A stretch of DNA of 64,000 nucleotides, from positions 160,756-224,755 of the forward strand of contig NZ_VDMO01000006.1 in the NCBI RefSeq assembly GCF_006335125.1, in the 5' to 3' direction. Below the pieces are notes generated by a model, which did no database searches, was not told the DNA's origin, and worked only from the letters and a program-made list of their open reading frames with translations. Both the position numbers and the translations under genes were made by a program. Of the stretch, positions 1 to 11,600 are shown one piece after another. This DNA comes from Deinococcus radiopugnans ATCC 19172 (GTDB lineage: Bacteria > Deinococcota > Deinococci > Deinococcales > Deinococcaceae). Every line of letters starts with the position of its first letter. The first letter of the stretch is position 1.

Positions 1-1134
1 GGAGAGGCTGACCCGCTGGCGCTGGAGCCGTTGACGGACGGCCTGGGCACCCACCACACCCCTTTTGGCGCAGTACCGCTGCCTGTGCCGCCGGGGCATC
101 CACTCCATTCGGCCTGGGAAACCTACCGCGCGAAGGTTCAGCCGCTCGCCCACCCTATCGTCGCCCTGCTGACCACGCCGCCGCGCCTGACCGATCCGGT
201 TTTTCTGCGGGCCAGTCGGACGCTGTTCGGTGTCGTCGGCCCACACCTGACCGCCGAGAGTTGGATTCGCGCTCAGCGGATGCCGCCCGCGCTGGCCCAC
301 GCCATTCGCACGCACGCCCTGAACGCGGGCCTCTCGCCTGCCGATGCAGCTGCCCTCTACGCCCTGATCCCGGCGCTGGTGGGCGCGGAGGTGTACCGGC
401 CTGCCGGGGGAATGGGCGCTCTGCTGAACGCGCTTCTTGAATTTGTTACGGTGCGCGGAGTGCAGGTGCGGGAAGGCGCGGAGGTGACGGGAATCAAGGG
501 AGCCACCCTCACCCTGAACGGCGGCGAGCTGGCCCAGCATGATCTCCTCGTCAGCGCGATGGATCCGCACCGACTGGCAGCATTGCGTGGCCTGCCCGCC
601 GTGTCTCCCACATCGGAACGGACGGTGAGCGGCGTGGCGATCTACGCGGCGTTGCCCAGAGCGGCGCCGTTGCCCGCTACCTCCGTCATCCCGCCGTCCG
701 ACTTTCAACCGTTCCGCACGGCCATCCGCGCCGGAGCCTTGCCGCCCGACACGCTGGCCCTCGTCCACGCCGAGGGACGCAGGCTGGCCGTGCTGCTGAC
801 CGCCCCTGCTACCGCGCGTCCGCTGGGGCTGGATCACCCGTGGGTGCGCGCCCAGGTGGAGCGGGTGGAACGGACGCTGGGGGTGCCGGGGCTGCTGGCC
901 TCTGCCGATGACGTGCAGGCCCTAACCCCCGAACACTACGCGGCGGGCGGCCACCCCGGCGGCGCGATCTACGGCGCGGCCCTGCCCGTCTGGCGCGGCG
1001 GGCCATTTCATCCTCAGCCCTACCGCCTGACACCCCGGCTGTGGCAGGTGGGCACGGGCGTGCATCCCGGCGGCGGCATTCCGGCGATTCTGGGCGGGGC
1101 TTTGATGGTGGACACGCTGCTCGCCAGAGCGTAA
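1..1134 (+). CDS. Phytoene-desaturase-like FAD-dependent oxidoreductase, C-terminal part (5' end outside window)
   Basis: The reading frame is open from the first base of the window, so the N-terminal FAD-binding Rossmann motif lies upstream and cannot be seen. The visible 377 residues carry the middle and end of a CrtI/CrtO-like amine oxidoreductase: a [12 protein letters not shown] block (substrate-side helix after the flavin site), [10 protein letters not shown], an L-V-S-A-M-D-P-H segment as in phytoene dehydrogenases, and a C-terminal [14 protein letters not shown] block that closes the FAD site in this family. Members desaturate or otherwise oxidise carotenoids, or are uncharacterised paralogues. 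No other carotenoid gene is next to it, so the substrate is not known. A hairpin terminator follows directly. Confidence 0.75.
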   Translation, partial: GEADPLALEPLTDGLGTHHTPFGAVPLPVPPGHPLHSAWETYRAKVQPLAHPIVALLTTPPRLTDPVFLRASRTLFGVVGPHLTAESWIRAQRMPPALAHAIRTHALNAGLSPADAAALYALIPALVGAEVYRPAGGMGALLNALLEFVTVRGVQVREGAEVTGIKGATLTLNGGELAQHDLLVSAMDPHRLAALRGLPAVSPTSERTVSGVAIYAALPRAAPLPATSVIPPSDFQPFRTAIRAGALPPDTLALVHAEGRRLAVLLTAPATARPLGLDHPWVRAQVERVERTLGVPGLLASADDVQALTPEHYAAGGHPGGAIYGAALPVWRGGPFHPQPYRLTPRLWQVGTGVHPGGGIPAILGGALMVDTLLARA

Positions 1135-1136
1135 AA

Positions 1137-1161
1137 GGCCCCCTCTAGAATGGAGGGGGCC
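1137..1161. terminator. Bidirectional hairpin terminator between convergent genes
   Basis: GGCCCCCTC pairs with GAGGGGGCC around a short loop. It lies between the stop codon at 1132-1134 and the end of the convergent pruA gene, so it can serve both transcripts. Confidence 0.7.
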
Positions 1162-1177
1162 AGCTGAACGTTGCGCT

Positions 1178-2741
<1,564 letters not shown>

Positions 2742-2749
<8 letters not shown>

Positions 2750-3626
2750 GGTGGTCTCCTTGAAGCAGTGCGGGAAGGGTTCGGGCGAAGTCCTCAATGC
2801 TGTGGGCGGGGCGACCCAGCAACGCGGGCAGGTCATCCGAGACGTGTTTGGCGAGGCCCAGACGGGCGGTGGCGTAGATCGCCTCCATCACCAGAATCTG
2901 CGAGCGATCCACGCCCCGCGCCCGCATCTGGCGGTAAAAGGCGAGGGGGCTGGGATCGGTGGAGCGGTACAGATGGCCGGTGACGCGGGTGAAAATCTCG
3001 GCCACCTCGCGGTAGGTCAGCGCGTCCGGGCCGGTCAGCTCGTAGGCGCGGTTCTCGTGTCCGCCCTCGGTCAGCACCACAGCGGCGGCCTCGCCCACGT
3101 CGTTCGCATCCACGAAACTGGTGCGCCCGTTTCCGGCGGGCACGGCGATGATGCCCTTCTTCAGCTCCGGCAGGTGCGTGGTGGTCAGGTTCTGCATGAA
3201 GAAGCTGGGACGCAGAAAGGTGTGGGCCGCACCGTTGCCCTCCAGGTGCTTCTCCAGTTGCGCGTGCGGCGTGAACGGCAACCTGTCGGCCCCCTGGAGG
3301 GACAGCAGCACGAAATGCCGCACCCCGGCCCCCAGCGCCACGTCCAGCGCCGGGAACATGTCCTTGCTGACCTGACTCACGGCGGGCGGGCGCAGCACGA
3401 ACAGCTTTTCCAACCCATCAAAGGCGTTTAGATACGTCCGGCGCTTGCCAAACTCCAACGTCCCGAACTCGATCTGGGATGGCGGGGCATCCGCAAACGC
3501 CTGCCGCACCTTTTCGGGATGGCGGGCCAGCACGCGCACCCGCGCGCCGCGCCGCAGTAATTCCCCCACCAGCGGCGTGCCGACGTTACCGGGCGCTCCG
3601 GTGACGCCGATCAACGGGCCGCTCAC
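2742..3626 (-). CDS. NmrA-like NAD(P)-binding protein in the proline operon
   Basis: 294 aa atypical short-chain dehydrogenase. The N-terminal [10 protein letters not shown] is the dinucleotide-binding glycine motif (residues 7-16). The rest ([42 protein letters not shown]) is typical of the NmrA/QOR2 group, whose members are redox sensors or quinone/NADPH reductases. It starts inside the last codons of proline dehydrogenase (ATGA overlap 3623-3626) and ends inside the start of pruA, so it is translationally coupled between the two catabolic enzymes. Its own reaction cannot be told from sequence. A role in sensing or using the reduced cofactor made by the pathway is a guess from position. Confidence 0.8.
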
Positions 3627-4555
3627 CCCTTGAGCATCCCTTTCAGAATGAACATCACATTCGCCGGGCGCTCGGCAATCCGGCGCGAGAAGTACGGGTA
3701 CCAGTCGCGGCCATACGGGATGTAGGCACGCACGCGGTAGCCTGCCGCCGCCAGCTCGCGCTGCAGGTCGCGGCGCACGCCGTAGAGCATTTGGAACTCG
3801 TAGGCGTCCTTCTCGATGCCGTGGGCCAGCGCGAAGTGCTTGACATCCTCGATGATGTTCTCATCGTGGGTGGCGACATTCACGTAATTTCCGGCCTTCA
3901 TGTGGGCGTAGACCAGTTTGCGGTAGCTGGCGTCCACGTCGGCCTTGTCGGGCATGGCGACGCTCTCGGGTTCGAGGTACGCGCCCTTGACGATCCGCAG
4001 GTTGGGGTGCAGATCGTCCAGGCTGTTGCGGTCCTCTTCCGTGCGGTAGAGGTAGCTCTGCAGCACCGTGCCGACGTGCTGCGTGCCGAACTCCTGCGCC
4101 AGGATGCGGAACTGCTCCAAGGTCTGATCCACGCGCGGGTGGTCTTCCATGTCCAGGCAGATGAAGCCGCCGTATTCCTTCGCCTTGCCCACGATGCGAC
4201 GGGCATTGATCAATCCCAGATCCTGACCGTCCACCGTCTGGCCCTGGCCCACGGCGGACAGCTTGACGCTGGCGTAGGGCATGACGCCAGCCGCGTGCGC
4301 GGCGTCCAGCAGGTGCAGCACCTTGTCGGCGAACTCGTTGGCCTTGTCCGGCGAGGCCACGAACTCGCCCAGCAGATCCAGGTTGCCCAGGATGCCCTCG
4401 GTCTGGAGTTCTTTCACGGCGGCAATCGCGCCGTCCACCTCTTCCCCGGCCACGAAGCGCTGCGCCAGGCCCCAGCCCTGCTTGCGGACGAGGTCTTCCA
4501 CGAACTTCTGTCCCGAAACAGTCAGGACGGCCTTGCGGTAAATCTGGTCAATCAT
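3623..4555 (-). CDS. Proline dehydrogenase (monofunctional, FAD)
   Basis: 310 aa, the size of stand-alone ProDH from Thermus and Deinococcus rather than the large PutA fusion. It oxidises L-proline to P5C with FAD and passes electrons to the quinone pool. The (beta/alpha)8 barrel motifs are visible: ASVKLSA with Lys97, [23 protein letters not shown] and the C-terminal [12 protein letters not shown] (288-299) that holds the substrate-binding arginine pair. AGGAG lies 8 nt before the ATG. It overlaps the next gene by 4 nt and follows the GntR-type regulator by 61 nt on the same strand, suggesting one proline-use unit. Confidence 0.93.
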   Translation of the reverse strand: MIDQIYRKAVLTVSGQKFVEDLVRKQGWGLAQRFVAGEEVDGAIAAVKELQTEGILGNLDLLGEFVASPDKANEFADKVLHLLDAAHAAGVMPYASVKLSAVGQGQTVDGQDLGLINARRIVGKAKEYGGFICLDMEDHPRVDQTLEQFRILAQEFGTQHVGTVLQSYLYRTEEDRNSLDDLHPNLRIVKGAYLEPESVAMPDKADVDASYRKLVYAHMKAGNYVNVATHDENIIEDVKHFALAHGIEKDAYEFQMLYGVRRDLQRELAAAGYRVRAYIPYGRDWYPYFSRRIAERPANVMFILKGMLKG

Positions 4556-4616
4556 AGAGATGCTCCTGCGTGGGTCTCAAGGGTGAAAGGGGCAAAAGTT
4601 TGGAAAGACAAAGGGA

Positions 4617-5294
<678 letters not shown>

Positions 5295-5298
5295 GTGG

Positions 5299-5314
5299 AT
5301 ATTGTATACAATAT
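5299..5314. promoter_or_regulatory. Palindromic GntR/FadR-type operator overlapping a leaderless -10 box
   Basis: ATATTGTATACAATAT is a perfect 16-base palindrome. Its core TTGTATACAA fits the T-N-G-T...A-C-N-A pattern known for FadR-type GntR proteins. On the minus strand the same bases contain TACAAT ending 6 nt before the regulator ATG, the -10 position seen before many other genes here. A bound regulator would therefore cover its own -10 box, which implies autorepression. Confidence 0.75.
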
Positions 5315-5359
5315 TCCGAGAAGTGGGATGAGAATACGGACGGGACGGGGGCTGACGGC

Positions 5360-5827
5360 CTACTCCTCCTCCTCCCTGATGGGATTGTCCTTGTTCTCGG
5401 CCAGTCGCCGCACCCCCGCCAGCGTGAACAGGAACAGCAGCGTGGCCCCTGTGGCCAGCACGTACAGGTGCAGCCCGCAGGCCACGCCCACGCCCGCCGT
5501 CGCCAGCAGGCCCGCCGCCGTGGTCAGCCCCTTGGCCCGGCCCCGTTCCGAGAAGATCACGCCCGCGCCCAGAAAGCTGATGCCGCTGACGACTGCGCCC
5601 AGCAGCCCGATCATGTCGAAGCGCACGCCGAAATCCCGTCCCCCGAACGTGCTGACCAGCGTCTCGGCCAGCACCACAAACAGCGCCGAGCTCATGCCCA
5701 CCAGCATGTGCGTGCGCAGACCGGCGCTGCGGTGCAACCGCTCGCGTTCCCAGCCAATCGCGCCGCTGAGGACGAAGGCCACCAGCAGCCCCTGCATCAG
5801 CTTGAGTTCGTTCCAGAAAGATTCCAT
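5360..5827 (-). CDS. MgtC/SapB family membrane protein
   Basis: 155 aa, matching the short MgtC type without a long soluble C-domain. Several membrane segments are visible, with the family signature G-W-E-R-E-R near residue 25 and the [16 protein letters not shown] block (74-89). MgtC proteins are linked to growth in low Mg and, in some bacteria, to F-ATPase inhibition; the role here is not defined. The start at 5827 is preceded by TACACT 6 nt upstream, a leaderless-type promoter. The much longer open frame reaching 6931 is a shadow of the DUF808 gene. The tail is acidic (EEEE). Confidence 0.85.
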   Translation of the reverse strand: MESFWNELKLMQGLLVAFVLSGAIGWERERLHRSAGLRTHMLVGMSSALFVVLAETLVSTFGGRDFGVRFDMIGLLGAVVSGISFLGAGVIFSERGRAKGLTTAAGLLATAGVGVACGLHLYVLATGATLLFLFTLAGVRRLAENKDNPIREEEE

Positions 5828-5956
5828 AAGGGTAGTGTAGGCAGCGCGTGTCTTTCCGGCAGCCGTGGACGGCCCCATTCTTGATAAGGTCGGCGAACTG
5901 ATGAGCGCCTGTCTCCTGTCCGCCACCACCGAAGCGCCGCGCATGAGGCCCCTGCC

Positions 5957-6895
5957 GTGAGCGGCCTGGTGGCCCTGCTCGACGACGTGGCGGCCCTGGC
6001 CAAGCTTTCTGCCGCCTCCATCGACGACATCGGCGCGGCGGCGGGCCGGGCGGGGGCCAAAGCGGTCGGCGTGGTTATCGACGACACGGCGGTGACGCCC
6101 CGCTACGTGACCGGCTTCACCCCGGAACGCGAGCTTCCCATCATCTGGCGCATCGCCAAGGGCTCGCTGAAGAACAAGATCGTGTTCATCCTGCCTGCCG
6201 CGCTGCTGCTGAGCCAGTTTCTGCCGTGGGCGCTCAATCCGCTGCTGATGGTGGGTGGGGCGTACCTGTGTTTCGAGGGCGCCGAGAAGGTCTACGAGGC
6301 GATCTGGGGCCACCACGAGGACGGGACCGAACAGGTCATCAAACTGGCCAGCGCTGCCCACGAGGAAAAGATGGTCGCGGGGGCGATCCGCACCGATTTC
6401 ATCCTGTCGGCGGAAATCATGGCGATCTCGCTGGCCGAGGTGGCGGACCAGGCGTTCTTCTCCCGCGCCTTGATCCTGGTGCTGGTGGCGTTGATGATCA
6501 CGGCGCTGGTCTACGGCGTGGTGGGGCTGATCGTGAAAACCGACGATTTTGGCGTGCGGCTGGCCTCCAGCAAGGCCAGAGCGGCCCAGTCCATTGGGCG
6601 CGGTCTGGTCAAGGGGATGCCGGTGGTGATGTCGGCCCTGTCGGTGATCGGCACGGCGGCCATGCTGTGGGTGGGCGGCCACATCATCATCGACGGGCTG
6701 GACAAATTCGGGCTGAGCTGGCCCGCGCACACCCTGCACGATCTGGCCCTGGCGGCAGGCCACGCGATTCCCTTTGCGGAAGGGGTGGTGGAGTGGCTGG
6801 TGGAAACGCTGGGCTCGGCCCTGGTGGGCGTGGTGCTGGGCGGCATCATCGTGGCGGCGCTGCACCTGCGGCCCGCCAAGGCTGCGGCGCACTGA
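5957..6895 (+). CDS. DUF808 (YedI-like) integral membrane protein
   Basis: 312 aa with a GTG start. The N-terminus [17 protein letters not shown] and the segment [10 protein letters not shown] are hallmarks of the DUF808/YedI inner-membrane family. Five or six hydrophobic segments follow (about 75-110, 165-185, 190-210, 235-260, 290-308). No biochemical role is established for the family. It is transcribed away from the mgtC-like gene and is followed by a short repeat element that separates it from a convergent lipase gene. Confidence 0.85.
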   Translation: MSGLVALLDDVAALAKLSAASIDDIGAAAGRAGAKAVGVVIDDTAVTPRYVTGFTPERELPIIWRIAKGSLKNKIVFILPAALLLSQFLPWALNPLLMVGGAYLCFEGAEKVYEAIWGHHEDGTEQVIKLASAAHEEKMVAGAIRTDFILSAEIMAISLAEVADQAFFSRALILVLVALMITALVYGVVGLIVKTDDFGVRLASSKARAAQSIGRGLVKGMPVVMSALSVIGTAAMLWVGGHIIIDGLDKFGLSWPAHTLHDLALAAGHAIPFAEGVVEWLVETLGSALVGVVLGGIIVAALHLRPAKAAAH

Positions 6896-6915
6896 AGACC
6901 GGCGTACCGAAGAAC

Positions 6916-7043
6916 CTAGAGCATTTGTCAAAAGTGCTGTTTGCTTTTGACCGAACGGAGTGAGTGAATTTTGCTGAGCATTTGGGAGAATGGAGGCAGC
7001 AAAAGTCTTTTTTCTGATGCAGCAATTCGGACAAATGCTCTAG
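6916..7043. repeat. Short interspersed repeat, copy 1 (14-base perfect terminal inverted repeats)
   Basis: 128 bases begin with CTAGAGCATTTGTC and end with GACAAATGCTCTAG, a perfect 14-base inverted repeat. The reverse complement aligns along almost its whole length with a second copy at 62731-62901, including CCGAATTGC, GCATCAGAAAA, TGCCTCCAT, AAAATTCACTC and CCGTTCGGTCAAAAG. It contains no gene. It lies between convergent genes, so it may also act as a transcription stop. Confidence 0.85.
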
Positions 7044-7079
7044 AGGCGGTGGGGGTTGAACGCAGCGCCACCGCCCAAC

Positions 7080-7916
7080 TCAGGACCGTTCCAGCAGCCA
7101 TGCCAGCAGCGCCGCACGGATTTCCTCGCGCGGCTCGTCATTCAGGAGTTCGTGGTAGCCGCCCTCCTGCAGGATCAGCGTTTTGTCAGGGCTGGCGATC
7201 ATGTCGAAGAAACGCTGGCTGCCTGACGGATCGGTGATTTTATCCGCCGCACCGTGAATGATCAGCGTGGGGAGTGTCCAGGTGGCGTACTCGGCCCACA
7301 GCCGCCCGCTCAGGCCCAGCATGGAGGCGGCGGTCAGGGCGCGGACCTTGCCGTGGTAGATCAACTCGTCGGCCTCGTAGGCGGCCACCTCGTCGGTCAG
7401 CCGGGACAGGCCCCCCGTGCCCAGATCGCTGACCGGGGCGGCGGGGGCCACCTTCGCCAGCAGCGGCGCCAGCGCCTTGACCAGCGCCGGTTCCTCCTGA
7501 CCTACCAACAGGGCGGGGCTGGACAGGATCACGCCCGAGAGTCCACGCGGATCACGGGACGCGCTGGCCGCCGTGACCAGCCCGCCCATGCTGTGGCCGA
7601 ACGCAAACAGCGGTAGCCCGTCGCCGCCCGGACGCTCCCGCAGCGCCTGACGGGCCTTCAGGTGGTCTTCCACCAGCACGTTCAGGTCCACCACCGCGCG
7701 CCGCCCCTCCGAGCGGCCGTGACCGCGCTGATCGTAGGCGTAGACGGTGAAGCCCGCCTCTGTCAGCGTGGGGATCAGGGCGTGGTAGCGCTCGACATAG
7801 CGGGTGGCGTACTCGCCCACCCCATGCGAGAGCAGGACCGCGCCGCGCGGGTTCCCGGCCTTCCAGACATAACCGCTGACGGGCGCCCCCGGCACACTCC
7901 ACTGTTGATGGTCCAT
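7080..7916 (-). CDS. Alpha/beta hydrolase, monoacylglycerol-lipase type
   Basis: 278 aa serine hydrolase. The nucleophile elbow is G-H-S-M-G-G (Ser109), the oxyanion region is L-S-H-G-V-G-E, and [11 protein letters not shown] is characteristic of the lysophospholipase/monoacylglycerol lipase group. The acid is expected in [10 protein letters not shown] and the histidine in GGYHELLND near the C-terminus. No signal peptide is seen, so it is probably cytoplasmic. The start at 7916 is supported by TACACT 7 nt upstream (7924-7929 on the complement). It is divergent from osmC. Confidence 0.88.
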   Translation of the reverse strand: MDHQQWSVPGAPVSGYVWKAGNPRGAVLLSHGVGEYATRYVERYHALIPTLTEAGFTVYAYDQRGHGRSEGRRAVVDLNVLVEDHLKARQALRERPGGDGLPLFAFGHSMGGLVTAASASRDPRGLSGVILSSPALLVGQEEPALVKALAPLLAKVAPAAPVSDLGTGGLSRLTDEVAAYEADELIYHGKVRALTAASMLGLSGRLWAEYATWTLPTLIIHGAADKITDPSGSQRFFDMIASPDKTLILQEGGYHELLNDEPREEIRAALLAWLLERS

Positions 7917-8001
7917 GTGCCGGAGTGTAGCGCTCCCCTCATAAAGCCTGCGTAAACCGCCGTCATCACGGCCAGGCGCCCGGGCGCGGCAGACTGGGAC
8001 C

Positions 8002-8439
8002 ATGGCAGACATCGCAAGGAAGGCGAACGCCCAGTGGATGGGAGACCTCAAGAGCGGGAAGGGCAACATCAGCACCGAGAGCGGCACGGTCAAGGACGCG
8101 CAGTACTCGTTCGGCACGCGCTTCGAGAACGGCACCGGCACCAACCCGGAAGAGCTGCTGGCCGCCGCCTACGCAGGCTGCTTCACCATGCAGCTGTGCG
8201 CTCTGCTGGCGGGTGACGGCCACGATCCGCAGGACGTGCGGACCGAAGCCACCTGCGAGATGGTCAAGGATGGGCCGGGCTTCAAGGTGAGCGCCATGCG
8301 CCTGAGCATTCGCGGCAAGGTGGGCAACATCGATCAGGCCGAATTCGAGAAGCACATCGATCAGGCCGCCGAGATGTGCCCCATGAGCAAGGTCATGAAG
8401 GGCAACGTGGAGATCACGCACGAGGCCGTGCTGGAATAG
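8002..8439 (+). CDS. osmC: OsmC family peroxiredoxin
   Basis: 145 aa, full length for the OsmC subfamily that reduces organic hydroperoxides with two cysteines. The first reactive Cys is in A-A-Y-A-G-C-F-T-M and the second in A-E-M-C-P-M-S-K. The N-terminal [15 protein letters not shown] and F-G-T-R-F-E-N stretches are family conserved. It is cytoplasmic and acts as a homodimer in known members. A strong terminator follows. Confidence 0.92.
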   Translation: MADIARKANAQWMGDLKSGKGNISTESGTVKDAQYSFGTRFENGTGTNPEELLAAAYAGCFTMQLCALLAGDGHDPQDVRTEATCEMVKDGPGFKVSAMRLSIRGKVGNIDQAEFEKHIDQAAEMCPMSKVMKGNVEITHEAVLE

Positions 8440-8460
8440 CACGCAGAGAACGAGAAAGAG

Positions 8461-8486
8461 CGCCCCGCTTCGGCTGGGGCGTTTTT
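8461..8486 (+). terminator. Rho-independent terminator after osmC
   Basis: CGCCCC pairs with GGGGCG across a short TTCG-containing loop, followed by TTTTT. Confidence 0.85.
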
Positions 8487-8545
8487 GTTGGCTGCTCTGC
8501 CACCTGGCCGACGCGTCCCCGATCACCCACGGTGAGGCTGAGCGT

Positions 8546-9100
8546 ATGGGTCACCTCTTCCACCTTGTCGGGCCACCGGCCAGCGGCAAACGGACCATCG
8601 GGCTGAAGCTTTCGGCCTTGACCGGCGCGGTCCTGCTGGACAACCACCTGTTCAACGACGCCGTGTTCAGGCCCTACGGCGCCGATGGCCTGCGGCCCAT
8701 TCCGGAGGAGATTCACGCCCTGGCCGCCCAGGTCCGCACGCTGGGACTCGAAGCTGCCCGCCTTGCGCCGCGCGACGTGAGCCAGATTTTCACCAGCCAC
8801 CTGACCAATCGTCCGGCTGGTGCGGCCGCCCTGAAACTGGTGCGCGATCTGGCGGCGGCCCGAAACGCCCAGTACGTCCCGGTCTGGCTGGAATGCAGCC
8901 TGAACGAGCTGGAGCGGCGGCTTCCATTGCCCGAACGGCTGGAGCTGGCCAAACTGCGTGACCCAGTGATCCTGCGGGCCACCCTGGAGGCGTCCGGCAC
9001 CTTGCCCGCGCCGCCGGACGCCCTCCAGATCGAGACTACGGCGCTGGCTCCAGCAGACGCGGCGCTGCTGATCGCAGCGCATGGGGGAGCGCTGTTCTAG
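8546..9100 (+). CDS. P-loop kinase/ATPase-like protein
   Basis: 184 aa. G-P-P-A-S-G-K-R-T near the N-terminus is a Walker A motif of the small-molecule kinase type. The protein then has L-D-N-H-L-F-N-D and a C-terminal half resembling shikimate/adenylate-kinase-like proteins (VPVWLECSLNELERRL, as in the lid/base-recognition region). No substrate-defining motif is recognised, so only a P-loop NTPase with possible kinase activity can be claimed. It lies alone between the osmC terminator and the end of the dockerin-like operon. Confidence 0.7.
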   Translation: MGHLFHLVGPPASGKRTIGLKLSALTGAVLLDNHLFNDAVFRPYGADGLRPIPEEIHALAAQVRTLGLEAARLAPRDVSQIFTSHLTNRPAGAAALKLVRDLAAARNAQYVPVWLECSLNELERRLPLPERLELAKLRDPVILRATLEASGTLPAPPDALQIETTALAPADAALLIAAHGGALF

Positions 9101-9176
9101 AACACGGGTGCGGCTGGAACGCCGACCTCATCTCCTGCCCGCTGCCTGGGTTCCGGCAGAATCACGGCAAGCGCGT

Positions 9177-9920
9177 CTACGGCTGTTTCGGCGCTGGCTC
9201 GTTCGGCGTTGGCTCGGCGGGCGGGGTCGTGGCGGGCGGCTCTCCCTGATTTTCCCCTGGCGCGTCGTCCTTGGGCGCCGGATCCGCCGGCGTGCTGACA
9301 GGCGGCGTGGTTGTTCCAGGCGTCGCTGGCGTTGTCGGCGTTGCGGCTGGCTTCGGCTGAACCGGGGCGGGCTCGGGCTCCGGCGCGGGCTTGTACTGGG
9401 CGCTAAAGATCCGCAGGTCCGCGTCGTCCACCTTGCGGTCCTGGTTCAAATCGCCCACCGAACTGGCCTTGCCGTAGTTGTCCATCAGGATCGCCAAGTC
9501 TTTCAGATCGATCTTGCCGTCGCCGTTCAGGTCCGCGCCGCTCAGGCGGGTGCGGGCGGCCTCGGCGGTCCAGGCCTTGAAGCCCAGCTCACGGGCCAGT
9601 TCCTGCCGCACCGCCTGCTCCAGCGGCAGCGGCCCCGCCGGGTTGAACTCGATGCGCCGCGCCCCGGCCACCGTGACCACGCGGGCCGCGACGTCAGGGT
9701 TGAAGGGTGCGGCGCTGCTCCCCGTGCCGCCCAGGGTCAGGATCGTCCCGCTGCCACTGTCCAGCGTGACCGGCAGCTCCTTGGTGCTGATGGCCCCCAG
9801 GGCAGCCTGCACGGCCCGGGTCAGGACGTCGCCCTGCGGCTGCAGCTTGACGCTGGCGGCGTCGGCCGTGCCCAGGGCCAGGCCCAGCAGCAGGCCAGCA
9901 ACTCCGAGACCGCGCTTCAT
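9177..9920 (-). CDS. Exported protein with dockerin-like EF-hand pair and proline-rich tail
   Basis: 247 aa. An N-terminal signal peptide (about 1-21, ending A-D-A-A) is followed by a domain of about 100 aa of unknown type. Two tandem calcium-loop repeats follow: DLNGDGKIDLKD (130-141) and DLNQDRKVDDAD (157-168), the duplicated F-hand pattern of type I dockerins. The last 70 residues are Pro/Thr/Ala-rich, like a wall spacer. It is the third gene of an operon whose first gene carries a cohesin-like region; ATG and TGA overlap with the gene before (9917-9920). Cohesin partner binding is an inference, and a generic EF-hand role is the alternative. Confidence 0.75.
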   Translation of the reverse strand: MKRGLGVAGLLLGLALGTADAASVKLQPQGDVLTRAVQAALGAISTKELPVTLDSGSGTILTLGGTGSSAAPFNPDVAARVVTVAGARRIEFNPAGPLPLEQAVRQELARELGFKAWTAEAARTRLSGADLNGDGKIDLKDLAILMDNYGKASSVGDLNQDRKVDDADLRIFSAQYKPAPEPEPAPVQPKPAATPTTPATPGTTTPPVSTPADPAPKDDAPGENQGEPPATTPPAEPTPNEPAPKQP

Positions 9921-10378
9921 TTGGCCCCCAGCGCGGCGCGGATGGCATCCCGCAACTTGGCCGGATCGGTGATGGGCGTCTTGGCATCGCCCGCCGATAC
10001 CTTGCCGTCGATAACCGGGTACAGGCCCTGGTTAAAGCCCACCAGCGGGCTGTCCTGTTTGCGCGTGTACAGCAAGGCAAAGACCTCCTGTCCGCTTTTC
10101 AGCTCTGGCACGTCGGCCAGCCCCTGCAGGAAGAACAGCGCGGGCTTGCCGTCGTTCTGGGGCAGGCGGGCGGCGTCCCCGGCAATGGTCTCGGCCACCG
10201 TCAGCGGGTAGGCCAGGTACGTGATCTCGCCCTCCTTGACGCTCACAGCGGGACCCAGCGTGCCGCGCACGATCACTTCGGCCTTCTTCACCTGCTGCGC
10301 CAGTGTTAGCGGCGGCGCGGTGGTGGCCCCGGCCACGCCCGCCATCAGGGCGGCCATCAACATTCCCCGGCGCATCAC
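9917..10378 (-). CDS. Small exported protein of unknown function
   Basis: 153 aa with a short signal peptide (MLMAALMAGVAGA). The mature part is a small beta-rich domain (AEVIVRGTLGPAVSVKEGEI, LAYPLTVAETIAGD, ALFFLQGLADVPELKSGQEVFALL). That pattern resembles the exported domain often found in proteins annotated as hypothetical with a V-G-x-V hydrophobic core, but no family can be named with confidence. It is the middle gene of the operon, joined by 4-base overlaps on both sides, so it is presumably made in fixed ratio with the cohesin-like lipoprotein and the dockerin-like protein. Confidence 0.65.
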   Translation of the reverse strand: MMRRGMLMAALMAGVAGATTAPPLTLAQQVKKAEVIVRGTLGPAVSVKEGEITYLAYPLTVAETIAGDAARLPQNDGKPALFFLQGLADVPELKSGQEVFALLYTRKQDSPLVGFNQGLYPVIDGKVSAGDAKTPITDPAKLRDAIRAALGAK

Positions 10379-11376
10379 AGCGGTGCTCCGGTGTTCAGGG
10401 AGGCTCCCGGCTCGCCTCCGCCCGGGGGCAGCGGCGGCGCGACGGGCGTGCCATCCGGGTTCTGGTTCTCCTGCGGAGGGGTCCCAGGGTTGTCCGTGGG
10501 CGTCGTCGGCTGGGCGGGAGGGGGCGCCACAGGTGTCGCTGGCGTGGGCGTCGCGGCGGGCACGGTCTCAGTGGTGGGCTGATCTGTGCCGTCCTTGGCC
10601 TCTCCCTTGTCTTCCTGGCCGCCCGCTGGTGTCTCGGACATCACCGCCCCCGACATGAATTTGCCAGCCAGCAACTTGCCCGTGCCGTCGCGGGCCTCGT
10701 AGCCCAGTTTGGTGGCATTCAGGGTCACGGGCTTGGCCGGCTTGACGCTGATCAGGGCGATCTGGACCCCGTTGCGCGGAATGGTCCTGAAGCCCAGGTC
10801 CACGGTCAAGACCTGACCCTGCTGATGCCAGAACAGCACGCCGCCCTGTCCTGCGGCCTGCACGCGGGTCACGCTGATCCCGGCGGGCAGTTCCCAGTTC
10901 AGGCGGGCGGCCCGCACGTTTCGGGGCGCGGTGATGGTCACCGGAATGCGGGTCTCGCCGCGAATCTCCCCCGAGGGCAGCTTCGGCGCCAGCGAGAGCG
11001 GCGGCAGGGTGTTCACGTTGACCGTGTATTCCTTGCTGCGCGTGCTCAGGGTGGAATCGGTGACTTCCAGCGTGAACTTGTACGTGCCGGTGGCCGTGGG
11101 CGTGCCGCTCAGGCGCTGGCCGCTCAGCGTGATGCCGGGAGGCAGCGTGCCGCCCGCCACTTTCATGGTGTACGGCCCCGCACCGCCCGAGACATTCAGG
11201 TCGGCCTGGTATTCCTCGCCCTGATACATCACGGGCAGACCGGCGGCGCTGTCGGCAAAATACAGGATGTCCCGGCCACTTCCGGTGGATGTGCCGGTCA
11301 CCGGCTGACCGCATCCAGCCACGGCGAGGCTCAGCGCCAGGGCCAGCGCGGGCCAGGTTGTGCGAACTCGCTTCAT
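10375..11376 (-). CDS. Lipoprotein with He_PIG Ig-like domain and cohesin-like domain
   Basis: 333 aa. The lipobox A-V-A-G-C places the lipidated Cys at 22. Residues about 40-125 form a putative Ig domain of the He_PIG type (LPPGITLSGQRLSGTPTATG, then YKFTLEVTDS). Residues about 130-245 look like a cohesin fold: an I-P-V-T-I-T-A-P strand, A-A-R-L-N-W-E-L-P-A-G-I-S-V, GQVLTVDLGF and V-Q-I-A-L-I-S-V. The last 80 residues are Pro/Thr/Gly-rich. TACACT lies 7 nt before the ATG (complement of 11384-11389), a leaderless promoter. The cohesin call is by pattern only; fold prediction would settle it. Confidence 0.72.
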   Translation of the reverse strand: MKRVRTTWPALALALSLAVAGCGQPVTGTSTGSGRDILYFADSAAGLPVMYQGEEYQADLNVSGGAGPYTMKVAGGTLPPGITLSGQRLSGTPTATGTYKFTLEVTDSTLSTRSKEYTVNVNTLPPLSLAPKLPSGEIRGETRIPVTITAPRNVRAARLNWELPAGISVTRVQAAGQGGVLFWHQQGQVLTVDLGFRTIPRNGVQIALISVKPAKPVTLNATKLGYEARDGTGKLLAGKFMSGAVMSETPAGGQEDKGEAKDGTDQPTTETVPAATPTPATPVAPPPAQPTTPTDNPGTPPQENQNPDGTPVAPPLPPGGGEPGASLNTGAPL

Positions 11377-11383
11377 GCCTGCC

Positions 11384-11389
11384 AGTGTA
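11384..11389 (-). promoter_or_regulatory. Leaderless-type -10 box of the cohesin/dockerin-like operon
   Basis: TACACT on the minus strand ends 7 nt before the ATG of the lipoprotein gene. No Shine-Dalgarno sequence is visible in the gap. Confidence 0.6.
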
Positions 11390-11600
11390 AACGCCGCGCC
11401 GTGTCAGTCCCGTGAGTTTGCCGTGATTTACCGGAGGGTGGATGGGGGGGCACAGGCCATTCAGAGCTACACTAGCCGACCCTCTCCACGTAGTGGCCCC
11501 AGACTTTCCGGCCTCAGCGTGCGTGAACCATATCCCCCCACACCGACCACCCGAACCACCGCCCCTCCTCTGTTTTTGGCGGCTGCCCTGGAGCCTGAAC

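Noticed and set aside
5828..6931. N-terminal extension of the MgtC-like gene
   Set aside because: The extra 368 codons are the complement of the DUF808 gene. The true start is at 5827 with TACACT 6 nt upstream.
6846..7034. 62-aa minus-strand protein over the interspersed repeat
   Set aside because: It lies within repeat copy 1, and the second copy does not keep the frame.
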